Assembly (NCBI GenBank): GCA_046262315.1
Contig: JBHEMZ010000019.1
Span: 1-16,063, forward strand
Direction of reading: 5' to 3'
From: JACVRM01 sp046262315
GTDB taxonomy: Bacteria > Actinomycetota > Thermoleophilia > Gaiellales > Gaiellaceae
Length of the DNA stretch: 16,063 nucleotides
Positions within the stretch are counted from its first letter, which is position 1, and the number at the start of each line of letters is the position of its first letter. This document shows positions 8,154-14,993 of the stretch, piece after piece. The notes under the pieces were generated by a model. That model did not search any database and was not told the DNA's origin. It saw nothing but the letters and a program-made list of their open reading frames with translations. The translations under genes and the position numbers were made by a program.

Positions 8154-9275
8154 GTGGCTCGCCGGTGGACACAGGAAGCGCTCGCGGAGGGTGTGCGGTC
8201 GGCTGACCGGCGCGCGCTCGCCAGGGCGATCAGCCTCGTCGAGGACGGCGACCCGCTCGCCTACGAGCTCGTGCGAGAGCTCTACCCCGAGACCGGGCAG
8301 GCCTACGCGATCGGGCTGACGGGCCCACCCGGCGTTGGCAAATCGTCCCTGATCAGCGCGCTCATCCGTCACGTGCGCGTGGGCGGCCAGACGATCGGAG
8401 TCGTCTCCATCGATCCTTCCAGCCCGTTCTCGCAGGGCGCGCTGCTCGGCGACCGCATCCGGCTCTCCGACCATTTTCTCGACCCTGGCGTTTTCATCCG
8501 CTCTATGGGCACGCGTGGCCACCTGGGCGGTCTGGCCGAGTCGACGCTTCAGGCAATGCTGCTCCTGGACGCCTCCGGCAAGGATGTCCTTTTTCTCGAG
8601 ACGGTCGGCACCGGACAGAGCGAGGTGGAGGTCGCCGGCGTCGCGGACACGGTCGTGCTCGTGCTCATGCCGGGGTCGGGCGACTCGATCCAGGCTCTCA
8701 AGGCGGGAATCATGGAGATCCCGGACGTGATCGTGGTCAACAAGCGCGACCACCCGATGGCGAAGACGATGCTGAACGAGGTGCGCGCCATCCTGTCGAT
8801 CGAGCGCGAGCGCGACTGGCGGACGCCGATCGTGCTCACGGACGCGCTTGCGGGCGAGGGCGTAGACGAGCTCTGGGAGCAGGTTGTGAAGCACCGCGCG
8901 CACCTGGAGGCCGGCGGGGGTCTGGCGGAACGGCGCCGGCGAAACTTGGCCGGCGAGGTGTTCGCGGTCGCCTCGGCTCGGGCCAAGCGGCACCTAGAGG
9001 CGTCCGTCGCGGACGATCCCGAGCTACGGCGGCTCCTCGACGCTGTGCAGCGGCGGGATCTGGACCCCCTGAGCGCAGTACGCGAGATCATGGAGAAGGT
9101 GTTTTTTGTGACCTCGTCGAGCGACGAAGCTCTGGGCTCCCCGACCGCGTCCAGTGACCCGAGGGCGCGTCCTCAGTCGCGTTCGTATCCTGCGGATACG
9201 AACGCTCCCTGCGTCCTTCCCTCGGGCCCCCGGCCGCACCCGGGCAGCGAGACGTCATCGCTCGACGAGGTCTGA
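8154..9275 (+). CDS. meaB: MeaB/ArgK-family GTPase, methylmalonyl-CoA mutase chaperone
   Basis: This 373-residue G3E P-loop GTPase belongs to the family that gates adenosylcobalamin loading onto, and protects, methylmalonyl-CoA mutase. Visible motifs are Walker A GPPGVGKSS (57-65), VSIDPSSPFSQGALLGDRIR, the long signature FIRSMGTRGHLGGLAEST, the G3-like ETVGTGQSEVEV and base-specifying NKRD. The conserved fold ends at about residue 318 (AVREIMEKVFF). Family members are usually ~320-340 residues; the extra ~55 here (DEALGSPTASSDPRARPQSR and on) are low-complexity and are encoded by a REP-like palindrome, so they are probably not functional. The stop overlaps the ribosome-site region of the dehydratase gene that starts 2 nt later. 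No mutase subunit is in the window, so the client may be encoded elsewhere or may be another B12-dependent acyl-CoA mutase. Confidence 0.94.
   Translation: MARRWTQEALAEGVRSADRRALARAISLVEDGDPLAYELVRELYPETGQAYAIGLTGPPGVGKSSLISALIRHVRVGGQTIGVVSIDPSSPFSQGALLGDRIRLSDHFLDPGVFIRSMGTRGHLGGLAESTLQAMLLLDASGKDVLFLETVGTGQSEVEVAGVADTVVLVLMPGSGDSIQALKAGIMEIPDVIVVNKRDHPMAKTMLNEVRAILSIERERDWRTPIVLTDALAGEGVDELWEQVVKHRAHLEAGGGLAERRRRNLAGEVFAVASARAKRHLEASVADDPELRRLLDAVQRRDLDPLSAVREIMEKVFFVTSSSDEALGSPTASSDPRARPQSRSYPADTNAPCVLPSGPRPHPGSETSSLDEV
9158..9226. repeat. REP-like palindromic element inside the 3' end of meaB
   Basis: The core is a perfect 12-bp inverted repeat, GCGTTCGTATCC (9179-9190) and GGATACGAACGC (9194-9205), with a TGC loop. 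An outer pair, CCCGAGGG (9158-9165) and CCCTCGGG (9219-9226), is also perfect, giving a two-tier hairpin of 69 nt. It lies in the non-conserved tail of meaB, just upstream of ilvA. Only one copy is visible here, so its repeated nature is inferred from its form. Confidence 0.65.
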
Positions 9276-9276
9276 G

Positions 9277-10473
9277 TTGACGGCGCGAACGGCACCGACG
9301 CTCGCTGATATCGAGTCCGCCCGCGCGCGGCTCGAGGGCATCGCACGCGTGACGCCGCTCTACCGCTCGGAGACGCTTTCGCGCACGACGGGGCGGGAGG
9401 TGCACCTGAAGGCGGAGAACCTGCAGCGGACGGGCGCATTCAAGATCCGCGGCGCCGTCAACCGCATCGCGACGCTGTCGGGTGCCGAGCGCGCGGCGGG
9501 CGTCGTCGCTGCGAGCGCGGGCAACCACGGCCAGGCGGTCGCCTGGGCGGCGCGCGAGGTGGGGGCGCGAGCGGTCGTGTTCATGCCCCAGGACTCGCCG
9601 ATGGCGAAGGTCGAGGCGACCCAGAACTACGGCGGGGATGTGCGGCTCCACGGCACGACGTTCGAGGAGGCGCTCGCCGCCGCGCGGGAGCTGGCCGACG
9701 CGGAGGGCGCGACTTTCGTGCACGCGTTCGAGGACGAGGGCGTGATCGCGGGACAGGGCACGATCGGCCTCGAGCTCGCCGAGCAACTTCCCGGGTCCAA
9801 GACCGTGGTTGTGCCGGTCGGAGGCGGTGGGCTCTGCGGAGGCATCGCGCTCGCGCTTGCCGGGCTCGAGCCGGAGGTGCGTGTCGTCGGGGTGCAGGCG
9901 GCCGCATGCGCGCCGCTCGCCGGCTCGCAGGAACACGGCTTCACGATCGCGGAGGGCATCGCCGTCAAGGAGCCCGGGGAGCTGACGAGCGCCATCCTGC
10001 GCGGCCACGTCGAGGCGATTGTGACCGTCTCGGACGAGGAGATCAGCGAGGCGATCGTGCTGTTGCTCGAGCGCACGAAGCTGGTGGTGGAGGGCGCCGG
10101 AGCCGCTCCGGTCGCCGCGCTCCTCGCCGGGCGCGTCGCGGGCGACGGCCCGGTCGTTTCCGTGCTTTCGGGCGGCAACATCGATCCGACCCTGCTCATC
10201 TCGGTCATGCGGCACGGCCTCACGCTCGCAGGCCGCTCGCTGGTGATCCGCACGCGTCTGATGGACCGCCCGGGGGAGCTCATCAAGCTGCTCTCGCTCG
10301 TCGCGGAGGAGCGCGGCAACGTCGTCTCGGTCGAGCACCACCGCGAGGGCATGGACCTTCCTGTCAGCGAGTCCGAGGTCGAGCTGACCCTCGCCATGCG
10401 GGGCCGCGACCACTGTGACGAGCTGGTGGCCGCCCTTGAGCGCGCGGGCTATCGCGTGGAGCGGCTGCACTAG
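9277..10473 (+). CDS. ilvA: threonine dehydratase (threonine ammonia-lyase) with ACT-like domain
   Basis: This 398-residue PLP enzyme converts threonine to 2-oxobutanoate and ammonia, the first step toward isoleucine. The TTG at 9277 is chosen as start: GACGAGG lies a few nt upstream, and the first residues lead directly into the family N-terminus (TLADIESARARLEGIARVTP). The frame remains open upstream only through the REP-like element. The cofactor lysine is Lys56 in TGAFKIRGAVNRI; the phosphate-binding loop is VPVGGGGLCGG with GGGG at 182-185; ASAGNHGQAVAWAAR is also present. Residues ~325-398 form one small ACT-like regulatory domain (LVIRTRLMDRPGELIKLLSL). This short single-domain form resembles the catabolic TdcB or actinobacterial IlvA rather than the ~510-residue enterobacterial IlvA. 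Feedback control by isoleucine is plausible but unproven. Confidence 0.94.
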   Translation: MTARTAPTLADIESARARLEGIARVTPLYRSETLSRTTGREVHLKAENLQRTGAFKIRGAVNRIATLSGAERAAGVVAASAGNHGQAVAWAAREVGARAVVFMPQDSPMAKVEATQNYGGDVRLHGTTFEEALAAARELADAEGATFVHAFEDEGVIAGQGTIGLELAEQLPGSKTVVVPVGGGGLCGGIALALAGLEPEVRVVGVQAAACAPLAGSQEHGFTIAEGIAVKEPGELTSAILRGHVEAIVTVSDEEISEAIVLLLERTKLVVEGAGAAPVAALLAGRVAGDGPVVSVLSGGNIDPTLLISVMRHGLTLAGRSLVIRTRLMDRPGELIKLLSLVAEERGNVVSVEHHREGMDLPVSESEVELTLAMRGRDHCDELVAALERAGYRVERLH

Positions 10474-10479
10474 CCGGCG

Positions 10480-11184
10480 GTGCAAGTAACAACTTGTTAC
10501 AAGCGAGCTTGGGCAGTTCTGGTCGCGCTGTGGATCGCGCTTGCCGCGGCGGTCGCTAGCGCCCCAGCCGCCGACCAGGGCGATGGAAAGCCGGGCGTGC
10601 GCATGATCTGTCGGCCGTCCCCGGCGCGTCCTCCGCGGACGCCGCGCATCGTCTGGCGGCCATCGCGCGCGATCGGCTCACCCGACGCAGGACGGCTCGC
10701 CGGGGCGGTTCGCCTGCCGCGCGAAGGGCGGGATTTCTTCAGCTGGGACTGGGTGGGGCTCCGGGCACCGAACCGCCCCGGCCGCAGGTGGGGTACCGCC
10801 CAGCTCGTGCGAACGATTCTGCGCGTCTCGCACGAGTACCGCGCGGCGCATCCCCCGGCCGCCCGAGTCGGTATCAGCGACCTGAGCCGCCGTGTTGGCG
10901 GCGACTTCGGCCCGCGCTTCGGCAAGCCTGGCCACGCATCGCACCAGAATGGGCTCGACGTCGACGTGCTCTACCCGCGCCTCGATCGGCGGGAGTGCGC
11001 CGTACGCTCGTGGAAGGACATCGATCGCCCGCTGGCCCAGGATCTCGTCGACCGCTTCATCGCGGCCGGCGCGACGCTCGTCGTCGTCGGCGCACGCACC
11101 GGCCTCACAGGCACGCCGGGGATCGTCGCCTACACGCCGGTCTACCACGGCGAGCACTTCCACGTGCGGCTCTCGGCGCCGTAA
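10480..11184 (+). CDS. MepA-like penicillin-insensitive murein endopeptidase (M74/LAS fold)
   Basis: This 234-residue protein has an N-terminal signal sequence (residues ~7-30, KRAWAVLVALWIALAAAVASA), so it should act outside the cytoplasm. The catalytic pattern fits E. coli MepA: the HASHQNGLDVD stretch supplies zinc ligands His155 and Asp162, and HGEHFHV supplies His223, His226 and His228 with the spacing HxxHxH. Such enzymes cut the D-Ala to diaminopimelate cross-links in peptidoglycan. The upstream gene stops only 6 bp before, so the two may be cotranscribed. The GTG at 10480 is the only usable start in frame, with no clear ribosome site; a 15-nt palindrome lies right after it. The N-terminal 75 residues are Pro/Arg-rich and unlike MepA. 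Moderate doubt remains on exact substrate. Confidence 0.85.
   Translation: MQVTTCYKRAWAVLVALWIALAAAVASAPAADQGDGKPGVRMICRPSPARPPRTPRIVWRPSRAIGSPDAGRLAGAVRLPREGRDFFSWDWVGLRAPNRPGRRWGTAQLVRTILRVSHEYRAAHPPAARVGISDLSRRVGGDFGPRFGKPGHASHQNGLDVDVLYPRLDRRECAVRSWKDIDRPLAQDLVDRFIAAGATLVVVGARTGLTGTPGIVAYTPVYHGEHFHVRLSAP
10486..10500. promoter_or_regulatory. 15-nt perfect palindrome at the start of the endopeptidase gene
   Basis: GTAACAACTTGTTAC is a perfect 7-1-7 dyad beginning 6 nt after the first base of the GTG start. It is AT-richer than its surroundings. It could be a repressor operator overlapping the translation start, or part of a hairpin hindering initiation. No second copy was noticed in the window. 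Confidence 0.4.
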
Positions 11185-11187
11185 ACT
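11182..11187 (+). promoter_or_regulatory. -10-like box TAAACT for a leaderless cyclase transcript
   Basis: TAAACT matches TANNNT, overlaps the TAA stop of the endopeptidase gene and ends 6 nt before the ATG at 11194. No Shine-Dalgarno sequence is seen, so the large cyclase gene probably has its own start-proximal promoter. Confidence 0.5.
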
Positions 11188-11193
11188 CGGCGC

Positions 11194-14100
11194 ATGAGCG
11201 ACCGCGCGCGGCAGGAGCGCAAGGTCGTCACGGTCGTCTTCGTCGACCTCGTCGGCTTCACCGCGCGCTCCGAGAACCTCGACCCCGAGGACGTGCAGGC
11301 GATCCTCGAGCCGTACCACGCTCGCGTGCGTGACGAGCTCGAGCGCTTCGGCGGCACGGTGGAGAAGTTCATCGGCGACGCTGTTATGGCGCTCTTCGGT
11401 GCGCCCGTTGCGCACGAGGATGACCCCGAGCGAGCGGTGCGCGCGGCGCTAGCCATCCGCGACTGGATCGCGGAGGAGGGCGAGAACTTGCAGGTGCGCG
11501 TCGGGGTCAATACCGGCGAGGCGCTGGTCGCGCTGGACGCGCGCGCGCGCGAAGGCGAGGCGGTGGCGGCCGGCGACGTCGTCAACACGGCTGCGCGGAT
11601 CCAGGCAGGCGCGCCGGTAAACGCGATCCTCGTTGGGGAGCTGACCTATCGCGCGACGGCGCACAAGGTCGACTATCGCGAGGTAGAGCCGGTCGTCGCG
11701 AAGGGCAAGACTGCGCCGATCGCTGTCTGGGAGGCGTTGCACGCCCATGCTCGCTTCGGCGTCGACGTCGCGCAGCGACCTGTCGCACCGCTCGTCGGGC
11801 GCCAGCGCGAGCTCGAATTGATCGCCTCGGCCCTGGCGCGAGTGCGCGAGGAGCGGTCGCCGCAGCTCGTCACGCTCGTCGGCGTACCCGGGATCGGGAA
11901 GTCGCGACTCGTGTACGAGCTGTCGCAGGAGGTCGAGCGAGGGGAGGAGGTCGTCGCATGGCGCCAGGGGCGCTCGCTTCCCTACGGCGACGGCGTGACG
12001 TTCTGGGCGCTCGGCGAGATCGTGAAGGCGGAGGCTGGGATCCTCGAGAGCGACTCCGTTGCGGAAGCAGCCGAGAAGCTGGAACGCGCGGTGGCTGAGC
12101 TCGTTCCGGACAAGGAGGAGGTGCAGTGGCTCGAGGCGCATCTGCGCCCGCTCATCGGGTTCGGAGGCGAGAACGGGGGTGCGCGCGCCGGCGAGCCGTT
12201 CGCGGCCTGGCGCCGCTTCCTCGAGGCGCTCGCGGAGCAGCACCCGCTCGTTGTCGTGCTCGAGGATCTTCATTGGGCCGACGACGCGCTCCTTGACTTC
12301 GTCGACGAGCTCGTCGACCGCGTTTCTGACGTCCCGCTCCTCTTGCTCGCGACTGCGCGCCCTGAGCTCCTCGAGCGTCGGCCCGGGTGGGGTGGTGGCA
12401 AGTCGAACGCCGCAACGGTTTCGCTGCCGCCGCTTCCCAACGACGCGAGCGCGCGGCTCGTTGCGGCGCTACTCGAGCGGCCGGTGCTCTCGGCCGAACG
12501 GCAACAGGCCCTGCTCGTGAAGATCGGAGGCAATCCGCTGTACGCCGAGCAGTACGCGCGTGCGTACATCGAGCGAGGGGATCTGGTCGATCTGCCCGAG
12601 ACTGTTCAGGGGATCATCGCCGCGCGCCTCGACGGCCTCTCGCAGGAGGAGAAGCGCCTGCTCCAGGATGCGGCCGTCGTCGGCAAGGTGTTCTGGCTCG
12701 GCGCGCTCGAGGCGATCGCCGGGCTGGTGCGCTCGGAGGTCGAGGACGTCCTCCGTCGACTCGAGCGGAAGCAGTTCGTGCAACGTGCGCGCCAGTCCTC
12801 GGTTGTTGCCCAGGCGGAGTACGCCTTCCGCCACGTGCTCCTCCGCGACGTTGCGTACGGCCAGATTCCGAGGTCGGCTCGCGCCCAAAAGCACCAACGG
12901 GCGGCAGAGTGGCTCGAGTCGCTCGGGCGAGCGGAGGATCACGCCGAGATGCTCGCCGACCATTACGTGAACGCGGTCGAGTTCGCGCGAGCCTCGGGTG
13001 GCGCGGATCCCAAGCTGATCGAGCGTGCGCGCCTCGCGCTCCGCGACGCCGGCGACCGCGCCTCGGCTCTTGCCGCCTATTCGGCCGCGGTCCGATTCTA
13101 CAAGGCCGCGCTCGAGCTTTGGCCGGGCGACGCCGACGGCCGCGCCGGTCTGCTGCTGAGACTGGGGCGCACACTGTTCGACGCCGAGAGCACGGGAGTC
13201 GAGGCGCTCGAGGGCGCGTTCGAGGCGTTCCGCGCCGAGGGGGATCCCGAAGGCGCCGCCGAGGCGGCAGTCGTCCTCAGAACCGTCTTCTGGTACCGCG
13301 GCGACCGCGCCCGAGCGGACGCCTGGCTCGACGAGGCGCTCGCGCTCGTCCGCGAGCGGCCGGACTCGCCGGCGAAGGCGTATGCGCTCGTCGTACGCGC
13401 CGGCGCCCTCTCGGTCGCCGGCGAATACGGCGATGCGATCCACATCGGGCGGGAAGCGCTCCTGATGGCGGAGCGACTCGGGCTCGACGCCCGTCGTGTT
13501 TCCGCACTCAACGCCGTCGGGCACTCACGCGTGTCGCTGGGCGATCCGGGAGGACTGGACGACCTCGAAGAGGCTGTCGAGGTCGCACGCGCCAGCGGTG
13601 CGTTCACGCAGCTCCACGCCGCGTGGAACAACCTGAGCGGGATGCAGCTCTTCCTCGGCCGGCTCGCAGACGCCGTGCAGACGTTCGAGATGAACGTTGA
13701 GAGCATGGAGCGGTTCGGCAGGGACACGGATCGCCGCTGGGGACGCGCAACGTTGGCCGCGCTTCGCGCGAACGCGGGTCGTTGGGACGAGGCGGTCGAC
13801 CTGGCAAACGAGTTCATCGCGGAGACGGAGGCAGGCTCGCCGCACTACCTCGAGGGGACTTGTCGAGTCGTTCGGGCGTCTATCCGCCTCGCGCGCGGCG
13901 ACCTGGTGGGCGCCTCGACCGATACCGAGCGTGCGCTCGAGGCTGCGCGTGAGGCGAAAGACGCGCAGGTCGTCGGGCCAGCCTTGATGGCTCGCGCGAC
14001 GGTGCTCGTCGCGCAAGGACGGCCGGCCGAGGCCCTCGTCGGCGAACTCCTCACGCTGGGGCCGAAGCTGGTAACCGCGCTGGTCAGCGAGCTCGGGGCG

Positions 14101-14472
14101 CAATTGATTGGGTTGGCGTGGCTCGTACGAGGCAGCAGTCGCGAAGGAGAGCTTCTGAGCGTTCTCGCGACCGCGCCGTCCGTGCCGTGGGTGCTCGCCG
14201 CGCAGGCCGTCGTTACCGGGGACTTCGAGCGTGCCCTAGCGGTTCTCGCCGAGATCGGGTTCCGACCTGGTGACGCGTACACGAGACTGCGGGCGGCGGA
14301 GGAGCTCGAGCGGGCCGGGCGGATGGCGGGGGGCGAGGCGCACCTCGGACCCGCGCTCGAGTTCTACCGCGAGGTTGGCGCGACGCGCTTCGTCCGCGAG
14401 GGCGAAGCACTGCGAGCCATGCTGGGAAATCGTGAGCCCGCTCAACGCAGTCGCCGCGCCTCCACGACGTAG
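11194..14472 (+). CDS. class III adenylate/guanylate cyclase - AAA/STAND ATPase - TPR-like regulator
   Basis: This 1092-residue multidomain protein begins with a class III nucleotide cyclase (residues ~8-180). Metal-binding aspartates are Asp18 in VFVDLVGFT and Asp62 in EKFIGDAVMALFG; Lys58 is the likely base-recognition residue and NTAAR (Asn131, Arg135) the transition-state pair, so the domain looks active. After a linker, VAPLVGRQRELELIA opens a P-loop ATPase with Walker A GVPGIGKS (230-237) and Walker B VVVLEDLHWADD (353-364). From ~residue 570 to the end are Ala/Leu/Glu-rich helical hairpins of TPR type. No transmembrane segment or LuxR-type DNA-binding domain is seen. The architecture is common in actinobacteria and is presumed to couple ATP-dependent sensing or oligomerisation to cyclic nucleotide production. 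The ligand and the choice of cAMP or cGMP are unknown. Confidence 0.93.
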   Translation: MSDRARQERKVVTVVFVDLVGFTARSENLDPEDVQAILEPYHARVRDELERFGGTVEKFIGDAVMALFGAPVAHEDDPERAVRAALAIRDWIAEEGENLQVRVGVNTGEALVALDARAREGEAVAAGDVVNTAARIQAGAPVNAILVGELTYRATAHKVDYREVEPVVAKGKTAPIAVWEALHAHARFGVDVAQRPVAPLVGRQRELELIASALARVREERSPQLVTLVGVPGIGKSRLVYELSQEVERGEEVVAWRQGRSLPYGDGVTFWALGEIVKAEAGILESDSVAEAAEKLERAVAELVPDKEEVQWLEAHLRPLIGFGGENGGARAGEPFAAWRRFLEALAEQHPLVVVLEDLHWADDALLDFVDELVDRVSDVPLLLLATARPELLERRPGWGGGKSNAATVSLPPLPNDASARLVAALLERPVLSAERQQALLVKIGGNPLYAEQYARAYIERGDLVDLPETVQGIIAARLDGLSQEEKRLLQDAAVVGKVFWLGALEAIAGLVRSEVEDVLRRLERKQFVQRARQSSVVAQAEYAFRHVLLRDVAYGQIPRSARAQKHQRAAEWLESLGRAEDHAEMLADHYVNAVEFARASGGADPKLIERARLALRDAGDRASALAAYSAAVRFYKAALELWPGDADGRAGLLLRLGRTLFDAESTGVEALEGAFEAFRAEGDPEGAAEAAVVLRTVFWYRGDRARADAWLDEALALVRERPDSPAKAYALVVRAGALSVAGEYGDAIHIGREALLMAERLGLDARRVSALNAVGHSRVSLGDPGGLDDLEEAVEVARASGAFTQLHAAWNNLSGMQLFLGRLADAVQTFEMNVESMERFGRDTDRRWGRATLAALRANAGRWDEAVDLANEFIAETEAGSPHYLEGTCRVVRASIRLARGDLVGASTDTERALEAAREAKDAQVVGPALMARATVLVAQGRPAEALVGELLTLGPKLVTALVSELGAQLIGLAWLVRGSSREGELLSVLATAPSVPWVLAAQAVVTGDFERALAVLAEIGFRPGDAYTRLRAAEELERAGRMAGGEAHLGPALEFYREVGATRFVREGEALRAMLGNREPAQRSRRASTT

Positions 14473-14790
14473 TCCGCGAGCTGACGGCGGCCGGGCTTTC
14501 TTCGCCGGCGTCTTTGACGTGGGAGGCTCCACAAAAGCTCCGCACCTGCCACCCAGCCGGGTCTCAGTGACCCCTTCTCTACTGTGAGGGGGTCAGGATC
14601 TCGCCTTCGCAGGCAACGGGGAACGGCCAGCAGGGATTTCGTCGAACGATGCAAGCACCTACGGTCTCGGCACGTGTGCCACGAGGCGTCGCGAGACGAC
14701 GCTGCGTCGCGCGTACCGCAGATGTGTCCGTTCTGTGTCCGCGTGTTCTACGCGCAGACAACAATAAAAGCCGATTTGCCGGGACTTTGT
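14473..14790. other. gene-free stretch with hairpins after the cyclase gene
   Basis: No frame here looks like a conserved protein. TGACCCC (14568-14574) pairs with GGGGTCA (14589-14595), extended inward by CTC/GAG, giving a stable hairpin without a T-run. GCGTCG (14686-14691), CGACGC (14697-14702) and GCGTCG (14704-14709) form alternating arms that can pair in two ways. TGTGTCCG is repeated directly at 14723 and 14734. An AT-richer patch (ACAATAAAAGCC) follows at about 14760. The area resembles intergenic debris at an integration hot spot. Confidence 0.4.
14568..14595 (+). terminator. hairpin downstream of the cyclase gene, weak terminator candidate
   Basis: The stem is TGACCCC/GGGGTCA with an inner CTC/GAG and a bulged TT. 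It lies about 95 nt after the cyclase stop and lacks a following T-tract, so a termination role is only possible. Confidence 0.3.
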
Positions 14791-14794
14791 GCAA

Positions 14795-14840
14795 GCCCTC
14801 TGACGGACTCGAACCGTCGACCCCCTCTCTATGAAGAAGG
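14795..14840 (-). pseudogene. tRNA 3'-half-like fragment (T-arm, acceptor strand, degenerate CAT anticodon arm)
   Basis: On the minus strand, GACGG-TTCGAGT-CCGTC (complement of 14802-14818) is a perfect T-arm with the canonical GGTTCGAGTCC. It is followed by AGAGGGC, which could be an acceptor 3' strand, and preceded by a GGGTC variable loop. Before that, CCTTC-TTCATAG-AGAGG can fold as an anticodon arm with one G-U pair and one mismatch, placing CAT at the anticodon. No D-arm or matching 5' acceptor strand follows at the expected spacing. It looks like the 3' part of a tRNA or a tRNA-derived attachment site cut off next to the IS110 element. Confidence 0.4.
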
Positions 14841-14993
14841 GCCGTGTGTCAAGGGGTGGGTTGTCGGGATCGCCCAGTCAGGGCGGGTGCCGCGGTGGTG
14901 GGTGGCGAGCGTGCTCATCTCTCTATCGCCTCCTCGGGGGAGGATCAGGTTAGATGGGAGGATCGCTCCGGTGGCGCATCTCCTTAAGGGTCG
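14841..14993 (-). other. structured noncoding region downstream of the IS110 transposase
   Basis: Several short stems are visible: CGCCC-agtca-GGGCG (14871-14885), CCTCC-tcggg-GGAGG (14929-14943), and GATCGC (14961-14966) with GCG-c-ATC (14974-14980). GGGAGGATC occurs twice (14938-14946 and 14956-14964). IS1111-group members of this family place their guide RNA on this side of the transposase, IS110-group members on the other. The region could therefore be a guide RNA, a terminator or simply the IS end. Confidence 0.35.

Noticed and set aside
9088..10485. 465-codon minus-strand frame opposite the threonine dehydratase
   Set aside because: It is a shadow frame of a high-GC gene: Arg/His/Asp-rich with no recognisable motif, while the plus strand encodes a complete conserved enzyme.
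14866..14905. D-arm-like sequence on the plus strand (GGGATCGCCCAGTCAGGGC...GTGCC)
   Set aside because: It resembles the first third of a tRNA, but no anticodon arm or T-arm follows on that strand; the pattern is explained by a simple CGCCC/GGGCG hairpin.
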